From the NCBI RefSeq assembly GCF_918797505.1, contig NC_092799.1:26846382-26910381 (forward strand): a stretch of 64,000 nucleotides of DNA, in the 5' to 3' direction. The notes beneath the pieces are model-generated. The model had not been told where the DNA came from and searched no databases. It saw nothing but the letters and a program-made list of their open reading frames with translations. Below, in pieces: positions 46,335-57,741 of this stretch (the stretch's first letter is position 1; each line of letters starts with the position of its first letter). Source of the DNA: Bemisia tabaci. Taxonomy: Eukaryota; Arthropoda; Insecta; Hemiptera; Aleyrodidae. The position numbers and the translations under genes are program-made.

Positions 46335-46722
46335 GCGAGACAATATTCTTGTTGATCCTCGTGTTTTCAGAGTCGCCGTAAACAGCGAGTGTCTCTCCTC
46401 TTAAGTCATTCTTGTACTTTTCCATCAATCAATAACGTTAAAAGTCATAAAATCGACAGGCTTGGATTGACTCATCGTCTTGGCGAACAGCATCAGTAGT
46501 GGCGCGTGGGCTGAAAATTTAGGGGAAGGGGCCGATCTTTGGAGAAACGAGAAAGAAGGCTCTTCTCTAGAAAAATGTTGAAAATTAGGTCCCTTGAGAA
46601 CGCAGTTTTGTTTGTTTTCATGGTGAAATACATACACCTTCTTCTACTTTTGTTTTTGGGGGTCAATCCCAACAATGAGAATTAATCGACGTATGTCAAT
46701 TTTCTGTGGTGTAACATCAATA

Positions 46723-46968
46723 CTGCCATGCTAAGGAAGAACGCCGTATGAATATTCGAGAGTTGCCAAATTTCCCCGGTTAAATCATGTATCTTTGACG
46801 AAATCTATGTATGTTTTTCCTCAAAATTTTCAGATGTTTTAGATTAAATTTCGTGCAAAATAGTCTCAACAATTGGAAAAAAATATTTATTTCCCCAATA
46901 AATTCGTATCTTATCAGAGGAAAGGCAACGCCTGGAGGTTCATACTTTGTTTTTCCTTAGCATAGCAG
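46723..46968 (+). mobile_element. family A MITE, copy 3 (TSD AATA)
   Basis: CTGCCATGCTAAGGAAGAAC / CCTTAGCATAGCAG ends with AATA on both sides (46719-46722, 46969-46972). Confidence 0.85.
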
Positions 46969-47745
46969 AATAGCGTCCATTATAGGACCTCCCCATCGAA
47001 GGAGCTGTTTCAGGAACGACTGTGATCCCGGTCCTGAATCTGATCCAGCCAAATATAAGCAAGTTGTCAAGATCGCAAGTTGAAAAGGAAATAAAATGAG
47101 GAAGGATTAAAATAATTTTCTACCTTGTTCGTTCAGCGAATTCTGTGTATAGTTTGATGACAGATTGGACCGTTTGTGTCAAGGGAAAAAATAAACAAAT
47201 GAATAAATCAACGAGACATAGGAGGAGAGAGAAAGAGAGAGAGGGTACAACAAAACGTAGTTCCACATAAATCTTCCTCTGCTTTGCAATGATCGCGCCT
47301 CAAAATCCATTTGTCAGTTCATAACTTACGGTCTTTCCAGATCCCTACCTACCCCAATGTCATGTGTATTTCTTCACTCACATTAGTTTTCAATTTTAAA
47401 TTTTTGAACGGAGGGTTTGTGTCCGAAGCAGCGGAGGTCAAACTTGTGATTCTGGTGGTAATGAACCTCGTCGTAACATATTCGACTCCCTTGACTTCGG
47501 GGCCTCTCAAGTATCGCCTAAGGCATTTTGGCCACCTCATTGACCAACTCCTCCCCCCGCCTCCCTAGGGTACCCGAAAAAATGCGGGGAAAAAAGCTGA
47601 GCTATCAGCCGACTTTACAAATATAATATGCAATAATTGCTACTAAGGCCATGCTTTAATACTGCCACTGATACTGCTTTAATACCGTTACTTTTTCTTA
47701 CTGTGTACTCAACTGCTCACTGATCTGTTTTTCTTTGGCTTTCAG
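46969..47745. other. gene-free DNA upstream of the 47.7-kb exon
   Basis: No exon or repeat recognised. It ends in a good acceptor, TTTTCTTTGGCTTTCAG, at 47745. Confidence 0.4.
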
Positions 47746-48244
47746 GAAATCACTGGTTTACCCCCGGGAACTGCACAACTGGAGGCGGCGAAAAGCCCGA
47801 AAAGCGTTCTAGTGTGATCAGGATCTGTGATAATATTGAAAGATAGTCGTGGTAGTGATCCTCGACGACAGCCAATCGGAACCGACAGTGGAGTGTGCAT
47901 GTGTTGAAATTGAGTGTTTGGAGGGCGATCCTGTGGAGTCGCTTGCGGATAAGTGACGTATCCGTAGCGTAGTGGCGTATCCGTATCCGTATCCGTATCG
48001 GGGCATGGGATATTAGTGCGTGTTGGAATAGTTGTATGGCAGAATGCATCATCCGGGGTCAGGGCCCGCCTGGGGGACGATGATGCTGCCCTGGGTGCCC
48101 CTCCCGTTGCCGCACACGGCCTACGCCTTGCCGCCCCACCCGGCCACGCTCCTCGCCCCCGCACCGCCGCCCCTCACCTTCGTCGCCGCCACCCCCGCAC
48201 CGCAACTCCCGCCGCAGCACCACCAGATTCGACTCATTAGAAAG
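47746..48244 (+). CDS. probable 5' UTR plus first coding exon, Pro/Ala-rich protein
   Basis: Unrecognised gene. The acceptor TTGGCTTTCAG| and donor AGAAAG|GTAAAA bound a 499-bp exon. The proposed CDS begins at ATG 48044 (67 codons here) and opens MHHPGSGPAWGTMML, followed by a Pro/Ala/Leu-rich, low-complexity region and a polar end QHHQIRLIRK. The coding part is very GC-rich, unlike its surroundings. The 5' UTR holds (GTATCC)n at 47975-48000 and an upstream ATG (48036) whose 15-codon frame overlaps the main start, which could restrain translation. It ends in phase 0. The next exon in phase is 48890-48934, giving a protein of about 81 residues. It could instead be the N-terminus of a longer isoform. 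Confidence 0.55.
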
Positions 48245-48889
48245 GTAAAAATCATCCCCTCCCACAATTGAAACAGTGAGAACGGAAACACACTAACTCG
48301 AAAAAGTAAAATTAATCAAGACGCACACAAAATTGAACACAAGGTGGAGAAGTTAATCTAAGAAAAATATGTTTAGTGCCAGAAAGCAAGTACTTAAGGA
48401 CACTTTATAAGTCCAAGTTGGAACAGAAATACTAACTTCAATGACCTTCATAAAAATTGCCCATCTTAAATGAAAATTGAGCATTTTTGAGTAACGGAGT
48501 TGGTGTTTTTTCGTTCTCACTGATTCGATTTAATTTTCACTCTGTCTTAAGCCGTTTCCATGCAGTAAAAAACAACGCCGAATGGGACCTCATTTGTAAT
48601 ATTTATTGTCAATTTTGATGTTCAAGATAGTTTTGAATGTCCGGAGTTGAAACTACGGACGCAAACGGGAAGACCACCAAATACACGAAAATAAGTTGAC
48701 CAGAGGGGAATATTCACACCGACAGTCGACGTATTTTCGTCCAGTTGGTGATTTTTCCGTGTGTGTCAAGAGTTTTTAACGTGCCCATATTCAGCGCGAT
48801 CTCGCGTTTTTTTTTTTTTTTTTTTTTTTCTTTATGCGATTTTTTCAGGTTTTTACTACAGTCATAAGAGTATCGATTTGTATTTTCAG

Positions 48890-48934
48890 GAAGATCCGGC
48901 GCAGCAGATCTATAATATATTATCCCTGGGCTAA
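48890..48934 (+). CDS. candidate terminal coding exon of the Pro/Ala-rich protein
   Basis: The acceptor GTATTTTCAG| is followed by 14 codons, EDPAQQIYNILSLG, then TAA, in the phase left by the exon ending at 48244. A T-run (48807-48829) lies upstream, extending the pyrimidine tract. No nearby AATAAA until about 49520. It is short, so chance splicing signals cannot be excluded. Confidence 0.4.
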   Translation, partial: EDPAQQIYNILSLG

Positions 48935-49128
48935 AACTACATTGTATTATATTGATTTTATTTGCTAAAAAACTAAAATTGCTGTTCTAAAACTAAACAA
49001 TACTATAAAACTTTTCAACCTGTTTGTAAATTCAGACAGCATTTCGCAGCGAGGAATTACTTCCGCCGCAACGCTTTTAAGCTTGTTTATTGTGGTGCAA
49101 ATATTCATGAATATTGCTTTCTAGTAAT

Positions 49129-49618
49129 TGAAGCGTTGGGTGTAAAAAAGGAATTTCTTGGTTGCATTGTCTCACAATCTCCACTAAATTTGTCGTAACT
49201 TTTACCGGATATTCTTTATGCCTTTACAATGCTGGAAACGTAAAATTTCAGAAAATTCACCCAACAGTTTCCTCTCCAAAACGAAAATTAGCACTGAAGA
49301 TTCTGAAACACCACAAGCTCCACAACCGAGAAATCGACGGTGAAACTACCAAACCACGTATCTCGTTTGCGGTGTTTAAAAATCTACGCTCGCATTTTAT
49401 TTTTTTGAAGGAAACCAAATCAATATCATTCCTTGAAATTTTCACAGAATTTTCTCCGCAGGAAGAGAAAAAATCACAGAAATTTTCAAGACTGGACGTT
49501 AAGTAGTTTTTCATTTAAAAAATAAAGTATGACAGGAAGTCTGCGACGTCGCAAACCGAGATACGTGGTTTGGTAGTTTCACCGTCGAAATGTCCTTTCT
49601 GCACCCAACGCCTCAATC
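49129..49618. mobile_element. family R inverted-repeat element
   Basis: Outer ends ATTGAAGCGTTGGGTG..AAGGAATTT / AAATGTCCTTT..CACCCAACGCCTCAAT. An inner inverted pair of about 45 bp (GACGGTGAAACTACCAAACC at 49333 and GGTTTGGTAGTTTCACCGTC near 49568). Confidence 0.75.
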
Positions 49619-49742
49619 ATTTTAAACGTATTTCAAATAAATTTTAAAAAAAAAGAACATTCTCAACATGACAACAATGGCTCGAGCCGCGACTGTGATC
49701 CAGCCGCGTAACGGAGCTTACATCATTAAGTTAGAGGAGACA

Positions 49743-49865
49743 TGGACGTATGTCTGCCAAACGTAACTACGCGCATTAAGACATGAGCCCTGAGACTCGT
49801 AAAAATATGTGCATAACAGGGCTCACGTCACAGTGCACATAGTTCCGTTTGGCAGAAATACGTCT
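49743..49865 (+). repeat. family L small hairpin, copy 2
   Basis: GTCTGCCAAACGTAACTA..GACATGAGCCCTG and CAGGGCTCACGTC..ATAGTTCCGTTTGGCAGA arms, as at 23570. Confidence 0.8.
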
Positions 49866-50187
49866 CATGCGGTAGCGTGAAAATGAGAGCGCGAAAAAAT
49901 TCTCGTAAAAAGCGCGCGATTATGCACTTGGAAGGTACATCTCCATAATATGTTGCTCGGCGGAGAGGAGTGTTTTGGCGCCGATACTCCAATGTGTTTC
50001 CCCGAGCGCACTGTCTATAATAATGGTGATAAATGGTTACAAGTTTGTGTTAATTTTAAGCATCAAAATGTTCATCCCTCATTAATTTCCCGGCTGTCAC
50101 GTGGAATGCTACTCAGAACGTTCCCTTTCCTATCGCTCGGAAGCAATCCGTCGGGACACGGACGGTCCTTTCGCCGCGCCGTAACGT
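49866..50187. other. non-repetitive patch, possible regulatory DNA
   Basis: Complex sequence with TTAATTTTAAGC and CATTAATTTCCCGGCTGTCA (about 50051-50100). No exon supported. Confidence 0.25.
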
Positions 50188-50369
50188 CTGCCGTACTCAG
50201 GACGAACGCCGTATGAACCCTCAGATGTTCCCAATTTTCCCTTGATAAATACGCATTTTCCAGATTTTTGTGATCAATTTTTTTTTTCTTTTTTTTTTTT
50301 TTTTCAAATTATTCCGAGAATTTCATTCGTAATTTGATCTGAAGTATCTGAAAGTTCGCGCTGTAACGT
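50188..50369 (+). mobile_element. family A MITE, incomplete tandem copy
   Basis: CTGCCGTACTCAGGACGAAC at the left, then a body that breaks into the next copy at 50370. The right terminus is absent. Confidence 0.7.
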
Positions 50370-50623
50370 CTGCCGTACTCAGGACGAACGCCGTTTAACC
50401 TTCAGACGTTGCCAAATTTCCCTTGATAAATACGCATTTTCCAGATTTTTGTGATCAGTCTTTTTTAAAAAAAATATTCAGAGAATTTTATTAGTGGTTT
50501 GATCTGATATCTCTGAAAATTTCAAGGGAAAATGTTCATAGGTTTCCTAACGAATAAATATTTTTCCTGGCGAGATTTGACAGTGTTCAAATGGTCTTAG
50601 GATGTTTTTCTTCAACACGGCAG
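50370..50623 (+). mobile_element. family A MITE, copy 4 (TSD ACGT)
   Basis: CTGCCGTACTCAGGACGAAC at the left, ..CTTCAACACGGCAG at the right, ACGT on both sides (50366-50369, 50624-50627). Confidence 0.8.
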
Positions 50624-50964
50624 ACGTAGTGTTCTCGTGATTTTGACGGCGCCCTTACGAATTTCGCTATGCCATCCTCTCGCAGGTGAAAAAGTGCAAA
50701 TGATGTAGTTCGGCACTGTATGAAGTAAATACTCCACTCTACACTTGAGTGAGCACAATCGAAAATTCAGGTGCTCAGTTTTTCCTTGTTTTTCTCGCTC
50801 TGATGATAAAAATAATGGCTTGTTAGTACATCGCAGTTTCGGCGGGTAACTTCTTTGTAGTATGAATGAAGAAAGAAAGCGGGGCTATCTGAAATTAGAG
50901 AGAGCGAATAAAAAATGAAAACAAATACAAATTAAAAAAAATTGGGACATGAATAAGAATATGT

Positions 50965-51110
50965 TATTGAGAAGAACGCCGTGTAACCATTCAAATGTTG
51001 CCAAACTTCCTCCGGTAAAAATGATTTATTTTGAAGAAATACAATGAATATTTTACCTTAAAATTTACAGGTATAGATTCGCTGTTCTTCAGACGAAAGA
51101 ACTAAAGTAA
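50965..51110 (+). mobile_element. family A MITE, diverged left arm
   Basis: GAGAAGAACGCCGTGTAACC..ATGTTGCCAAACTTCC. The right arm is not recognisable. Confidence 0.5.
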
Positions 51111-52066
51111 ATTTTGAGATTGTTGAACTGACTCAAATAATTTAATTATTTACAAGAATCGGGCCGCAACGTCTGAGCAAAGTTTTCTGATTTTTTTATG
51201 AAATTAGCGAAATTATCATATGGAAGTTCCCAACAATTTCCTGGAAAATTAAAGTTTCCGAACGGAATAAATTCCGCAACGTTAAAGTATATTTATGTGT
51301 TTTTTGTCCGGTGAACTACGGATTAAGGTGCACATTAAATTAACTGATAATTTTAATTGATGAAATTCAGTATTCGTCGAGAAAATCAGCAGTATGAGGG
51401 TAAAGTTCGGTGTTACGAACCGTCATAAAGCCTGTCATATCAGCCATATCGTTTGCTTAATGTGCACGAACCTTCGATTCGAACTAAATGAAGAACAACT
51501 TAATCGGTCAAAAAACATAGTTGAATAACAACTTAATCCGGAGAAAACTAAACCCGAAAATCCTGATAAATTTCTAACTAAATCTGATTGTAGAAAAGTT
51601 CGGTTACGTGAACCAAGTTAAGCGGAAGATGGTACCATGGTGTCTAGGTCGCAACTTGTTTTCTTAGTGTATTTCATCAAAAACGACTAGGACATTTTTC
51701 GAAAGTTCATTTCCTGGAAATTCCAATATTCCGCTTGTTCAGGAAAGTTTTCAATAGAGACCCGTCTTGGTTGCCATGCGACAAGGGAACGGGAGAGACG
51801 GTGGTTTCCTTGGAAAATTGCATTAGCTCTCAATTGGTCAATACAGGAAGCGATCAAACGATGAGGACTTTCAAAGTTTCTAAGAAACGAGAGACAATGC
51901 AACTTTTCAACGTTTCGAACGACTTACTCGCAATTCCGAAGAGAGCGTTTTGTAATTCTTGCGCCGTGATTGTGAGCACATTCCACGATAAGAGAGAAAT
52001 GCGGCAGTGTCAACAAGAATTGGCATTGCTTGCATTTTTCAATTACTTTCCTCTTATACTCTGCAG
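51111..52066. other. gene-free DNA
   Basis: No repeat family recognised. An open frame across 51735-52139 is not supported except for the short candidate exon at its end. Confidence 0.35.
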
Positions 52067-52115
52067 ATGGACGTCGATGGACCGCAAGACATGGTACGAA
52101 ATGAAGTGTCACAAT
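52067..52115 (+). CDS. candidate short coding exon (low confidence)
   Basis: Acceptor TTATACTCTGCAG| directly followed by ATG; 16 codons (MDVDGPQDMVRNEVSQ) plus one base; then donor AAT|GTATGT. Both splice signals are good and the peptide is acidic and polar, but no partner exon is identified. It might be an alternative start exon of a gene extending to the right. Confidence 0.3.
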
Positions 52116-53202
52116 GTATGTTTCTCTATCGAAATTTAAGGTAGTATATACGATGCACGCATCAAAAATTGTCCGTTTCAACTAATTTTAGTTTACAAAC
52201 AGCAGATTTTGTCTTTGTTATTTCACACTACCTGCTTAAAAAAAAACCGGAGTCTACTTGAGTCAAATTGAGCACTAAACCAATATTTTGGTATATTTTA
52301 TTATGGAAGAATTTTCCTGTGTATTAACTTTTGTTTACAAATGTTTCTAAAGAGGAAGAATTGTATGTGAAATTAAGCTGTAGTTTTTTGCCTAACGCAG
52401 TGGATGACTTCATAGCCTAATTTCACATGTGATTGTTGTAGTTCTTTTCTGTAAACGGGAAGTTTAAATTTATAGTATTCATAATGTGGTCTAAAAATGA
52501 TAATTTTTCACCTACGAGTTATTTTCGAAAATTTTCTATAGGTTCAACGTCTTTTGCGTGTAATTTTGATGAGGAAAGAGTCTTTTACAGGTGTAACTTT
52601 CATATTTTTTCATAGTCCATTTGCAGAAGGATAGATTATCGATTGACATGTACGTATTATTCCAAAACAGTTTTTTTTCCCTTTTGTACTCTGAAAATTT
52701 TAGGGAGAATATTTCTCCTTAATATTTTCTGAGCTTCAGACGATTAATTCTGCGAGTCCTTACGAATAAGCTCAGCTGCAATCATACTAAACTCACATAT
52801 CAACCTATATTCTGCGTGATGTGAGCTAGCTAGAGCTCCCTCCAATTTGTTTGACAGTCCACGTCCATGTTAATCACAGAGAGCGAATGAACAAGTGGGT
52901 TTTTAATTCAACTACTCTCCCCTCATCCTTGCTATTGCGGTTTCAATCAAAGTGAGCTTTTGAACTTTTCAAAAGTTACCAGCCCCCTACAATCCTCTAT
53001 TACATGAAGATCCGATTACGAAATGGGGGATGTCCAAAAAAGAGACGCGATGTCAAATGAATGTGGCAGAAAGTCAGTCATTTTCAATCGAACCTCCTGA
53101 TCTCTATTCCAGGTATCTTCTAGTTATTAATCTGTTTCTAATCACCAACCATCTTATCACCTTTCAACCATCTTAGGCCTCAGCCATAGGCAGAAATGCA
53201 AG
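52116..53202. other. AT-rich gene-free DNA
   Basis: Nothing recognised. Confidence 0.4.
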
Positions 53203-53364
53203 AGTGGCGTGGCGTGCTTTGCGATATATCGATTGATCGGCCATTTAAACCTATGGAAAAGTATCGATAAACAGGGTGTTCGCAGCGAACACCTTAATAA
53301 TCGATTATTTACGACAGCTTCCAATGGGGAAATATCGATAGATCGCAAAGCACGCCACGCCACT
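53203..53364 (+). mobile_element. family M MITE, copy 5 (10-bp TSD)
   Basis: Perfect 23-bp inverted ends beginning AGTGGCGTGGCGTGCTTTGC; core GGTGTTCGCAGCGAACACC. Flanked by GAAATGCAAG on both sides (53193-53202, 53365-53374). A 9-10 bp duplication fits Mutator-like elements. Confidence 0.85.
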
Positions 53365-53480
53365 GAAATGCAAGTAAATGACGGCCGTGGCACGCATAAC
53401 TGATGACTCAAATTTAAAAATGCGGAAATTTTTTAATTACATCGACGGATCCAGCAAATTGGCAACATTGTTTCTTCTTA

Positions 53481-53560
53481 GTTTAAACCTATGGAAATAT
53501 ATCGATCCATGGAGGGGCCAGGTGCTCCGACAAGAATCGATTATTTACCATAGGTTTAAA
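53481..53560. repeat. M-related palindrome
   Basis: GTTTAAACCTATGG at the left and CCATAGGTTTAAAC at the right around ATCGAT-rich sequence; resembles the inner arms of family M. Confidence 0.65.
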
Positions 53561-53956
53561 CAAAGGCAATCCAGTGTTTCCAAATTGCTTGATCCGCCTC
53601 TGTTTAATTAGCGTGTACCACTCTGAATTTTATTGATACGACATTTTAGACGCGCATATATTCAATCTTGGAACCAAAATAGTCAAATTGCAACATGCAA
53701 TCGTAATATTTGCAACGATTTTTTTTCACCCTACCTGTTAACTGTTACAAGGTGGGAAACCAGTGCAGCGAGTGACAGCCGGCAAAATTTAGCAACAGTG
53801 CTCCTCTCATCAAATTATGGCACCATTTTTCTGTATCCAACGTGCCTGTATGGTGTCTAGTGCTCCTATGCTCTCTGTAAAGGCACTCAACAACTTGAAT
53901 TTGTCATTATGTATAAGAGCGGATGCGCATTCCACTCTGCACGCGTTAGTATCGTC

Positions 53957-54118
53957 AATGGTGTGGCGTACTTTGCGATATATCGATTGATCTACCATTC
54001 AAACCCGTGGAAAAGGATCGATTAACAGGATGTTCGCGGCGAATACCTTATTAATCGATTCTTTACTACAACTTCAAATGGGGAAATATCGATTACGATC
54101 ATTCGCGCCCTCGCCATT
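53957..54118 (+). mobile_element. family M MITE, copy 6
   Basis: GGTGTGGCGTACTTTGCGAT..ATCGATTGATC at the left, core GATGTTCGCGGCGAATACC, and GGGAAATATCGATTACGATC..CGCC at the right. Confidence 0.8.
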
Positions 54119-54540
54119 GATAATAGTTCCCTTCTTACCATTTTCGCTGAAATTAGAGACATAGATTATGCGGGTTTTCCGTCGCGCTCGTGTGGCAATT
54201 TCGTACAAAATGTCGGAATAAAGGAAAAAGTAAAAGCGCATTAGAAGGAGAAGGAAAGAGGAATAAAAAAAAATCAACCGATCAATAAGAATTGGTCTCA
54301 AGCAGCGATGAAGTTTATGCCATTTTAGGTTCAATGTTCCGATGCTCGGCACCTCAATTAATTTATTCAGAACTGACCTTATACATGCGATTACTCGATA
54401 AATTAGGACCAAGGATAGGCGGCTGGGTAGAAAACAAAGTCACTCCTCCTGCTGGCGAATTATTTCATATGAGAGCATCTTCGGGCCTGGACACGTACAG
54501 ATAATGAGCTGCGAAATCGATCTGCTACGTCCACTTATCC

Positions 54541-54790
54541 TGCTGCGTTGAGGAAAAACGCCGTATGAGCCTTCAGGCGTTGCCAAATTTTCCCTGGCAA
54601 ATCACTAATTTTTAGTAAAATTTTTGAATATTTGTCTGCCAATTTCTCGGATAATTTTGTTTGTAATTTGATCTAAAACTTCTGAAAATTTCAAGGAAAA
54701 ATATTCATAATGTTCCTAAAGTAAACATTTTATTGAAGGAAATTTGGCAACTCTCGAATGTTCTTACGGTGTTCTTCCTTAGCACGGCAG
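54541..54790 (+). mobile_element. family A MITE, copy 5
   Basis: TGCTGCGTTGAGGAAAAACG at the left and TTCCTTAGCACGGCAG at the right. The 4-bp flanks do not match here. Confidence 0.8.
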
Positions 54791-56086
54791 CATTGTTCGT
54801 CGTGCTACGGAGTTGGCGAGTAAATCTTGCATGAACGCTGACTTTCTCAATCAGCAACCAATATGAGGGGGAAAAGTTGACTTTTTAGTCGAGGTATAGG
54901 ACGGTACTTTCAACAATTCAATAATTTTATCTCAAAGTGAGAAGACCTACAAGTACACTTAGAAATACTTTTGCAGAATATCACGTTTCAAGTCGATATA
55001 TAACCACTGTCCATCTTACAGATCTTGTAAATGAAGTCAGATCTTGAAAACTGTTTTATTCAGGTATTAAATTAGACAAGAGAATTAAAAATTCAATAAT
55101 CCAAATTTGAGGCCAATAGCTATAGTTTAACTTACCAATAGGATTTCACCCACAGCACTATATGGAGAAAGAAAAGTAATTAGTGTTGCGCCAAACTACA
55201 TATTGTCTTTGAGACAAAATTGTGCTCAAATGAGCTTTGTTCCTCTGAATTGAGATTTTCAGTTTTATACTGATTGTAAGCTCTAACGCAGGTTGAAAAA
55301 ATTACTAACTTTCTATCTGACAGTACTTTGGTCGGAGCACTCGCTTCTCTTGTTTTTCCATGTTGCGCGTAGGTTTCTGGTATCATGAGATTATTTTTCT
55401 TTCCCGTGTTTATCAGATGAAGAGTAAAACGTGTAAAACGTAAAAATCCGCCCGTTCGCTAGTCAAGACAAACGTTTAATAACCCGTTTTTGGCGATTTA
55501 AAATTCATATTTAAACATACCGGGCGCAGTTAGCCCACGGAATGTACTTTTTCGTTGCCCCTGAACGTTAGCAGGATATCCCGTCTCTCCCCGCTCCCTT
55601 TTTTAACGGTAGCGCAAAGCTCCCCGTTTTTTTAATAAAATAATTCAAATGACTGTTTCACCCTCGCTTGGAACAAACCACATCGCTGGAAATGAAGTTT
55701 TCCGTTCCCAAATGGAAATGCGTTGCCGTGAGTTAGTGACGTGTTGCTGGTTGTAGTGGTGTCACGGCGCGGCGCGGCGTCGTATCGCTCAGTGGGCCTC
55801 AACCCCTATTTCCTCCCCCCTTTTTTTTCTCTCTTTTTTTTCTGACCGGATAGGTTGAAAATGAAATCGCTTTTTTCAAGGTTCTCACTCTTGAGCTCAC
55901 ACGATGTAGTTCGTAGTTCATTGGGCGCGATTTTTTTAGAAGTAAATACCAAGTTCGGCTGTAATGTGAAGGAGTATCCCAAAATGTCGAACTGTATGAT
56001 GCTTCTAGTACGGAGGAGCTACTGTTAAAAATCCTGGAGTTCATTTCGCTACCACTTCTAGTTAATATTATTCCAAATCAACGTCA
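54791..56086. other. gene-free DNA
   Basis: A CpG patch near 55765-55785 (CGGCGCGGCGCGGCGTCG followed by a TCAGT) is the only notable feature. No exon supported. Confidence 0.35.
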
Positions 56087-56320
56087 CACTGGAAAAAAAA
56101 AACATATTGGATCTAGAGTAGAGTCCTTACTCTTGAAAACATTGACAAGAAAATGGACTATTGATTCAATTAGATCTAAGCGTAAATCAAGAACCAAGCC
56201 CCTTAATTTGATCGGATTTCCTTTTGATTTAAGCTTACATCTGATTGAATCAAGAGTCCATTTTCTTGTCAATATTTTCAAGAGTCTGGACTCCAGATCC
56301 AATGTGTTTTTTTTCCAGTG
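56087..56320 (+). mobile_element. family C MITE, copy 4
   Basis: CACTGGAAAAAAAAAACA / GTTTTTTTTCCAGTG ends. The flanks are CA and TA, so one base differs from a 2-bp duplication. Confidence 0.9.
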
Positions 56321-56832
56321 TAGTTAAGATAACATGTAATCCAAAAGCCGTTTTTATCGTCTTTCCTTACTTCCTTGTCTGTAAGAGGAGATTTTCATGG
56401 TCACTTCTGATGAATCTTGAGCGAAAAACGTTGAAACTTTGGGAATAGATTCAATCAAGGGATTAGAATTATCTTCTTCTACAAAATTGAAAAATACAGA
56501 GGAAAATTTTTTGTGGGTTTGAAACAGTTTGTATTGGGTGCGTACCCACCCCAAATCTAAAATTATCGAAGTTTTTCTTCCGTATTTTTTAGTTTTAGCA
56601 ACAGAACAGTATTGTCAGCCTTTGCAAGGATCTATTCCCTAGATTGAACTGTCGAGTTTTACTCTAGATACGTTGAAATTGTTCATTTTATGGTGCTAAC
56701 TATGTGCATGATCTCTTTAAACCTCCTTTTATCACAATGTAAGTCATAACTAAGCCTCCCAAAGAAATCATCTTTTCAAAAATCAAGTATGAATACGGTT
56801 CTGAGTACTTACGCCCGATTGATATCCAAAAT

Positions 56833-56955
56833 GGTCGCATTTAAATCAAAAGGAAGTATATTCATTGTGACATGAGCCCTGTTATGCATGTACTCCGATG
56901 TATCTCAAGGCTCATGTTAGGATGAATATAGTTCCTTTTGATCTAAATACGTCCA
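56833..56955 (-). repeat. family L small hairpin, copy 3 (inverted loop)
   Basis: AAATCAAAAGGAAGTATATT..GACATGAGCCCTG and CAAGGCTCATGTTAGG..CCTTTTGATCTAAATACG arms. The loop is the reverse complement of copies 1 and 2. Confidence 0.75.
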
Positions 56956-57029
56956 TATCACGATCCACTGTGCGTCGAATAAGCAGCGCGGCGTGCAGGG
57001 GGCCATTTTAATGTAATAAACTCGATTGC

Positions 57030-57145
57030 TTGACTTGTCTCTGCCCGCGGCTGTGGAATAAATTGATTAATATTTAATTTCGCCGTTATTAATGAAATGT
57101 CATCCATCAATACGGCTTCATAAGTCGGGCTACGTGAACTTGCTC
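57030..57145. other. candidate conserved non-coding element
   Basis: TTAATATTTAATTTCGCCG, TTATTAATGAAATGTCATCC and similar TAAT motifs in complex, non-repetitive DNA resemble homeodomain-bound enhancers. This is inference only. Confidence 0.25.
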
Positions 57146-57741
57146 GAGACTCTTTTCAAGAAAATTACTCGCAGTCCTGTTTACCCGTTTACGTCTCCAC
57201 GCTTTACACAGTCGGACGGAAGTTGTAAAGGAGACTAAAAACTACTGTGAAATGGTTCGAAATGTTTACCTCTCGCTCAGCGCCCACAAACCGTCGCTGA
57301 TTGGGGAAAAAAATTAGGTTTCAACGACCGAATTTCTGCACAAAGTTCTCAGCCCGTGTAATCCTAGCTTTTTAATCTTTTACGATTAAATCGGACTTCA
57401 GCTCTGACAATTGGACTTCATTTTGCAATTCAGAACTATAATTTCTGGTCAATTTGTGAAGCAAACTTATGTGCATAGAATGAAGAAACTTACAGAACGT
57501 ACATGTTCCTAAACTGAGCCTGAAATTGAGTTTCAAACTGCAAAATGTACTGAAAGTATGTGTATGTATGAGCCGCTTTTATGGCGCGCTTGGGCGCTCT
57601 GCGACGCCTATTCTCCACAGGAATCTGTCATGGTAGAGATCCTCCGGAAGCTGGCATCTCTGGAGAGATGTACTGAAAGTCCAATTGATATTATTGATAA
57701 ACGCGATGAGTCTTATTGTCAGTAATGTTAACACATCTGGG
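57146..57741. other. gene-free DNA
   Basis: Nothing recognised. Confidence 0.35.

Noticed and set aside
47742..48164. 140-codon minus-strand frame opposite the 47.7-kb exon
   Set aside because: It is antisense to a better-supported plus-strand exon. GC-rich codons commonly leave the opposite strand open.
49162..49506. 114-codon plus-strand frame
   Set aside because: It lies wholly inside the family R inverted-repeat element and is partly mirrored on the other strand.
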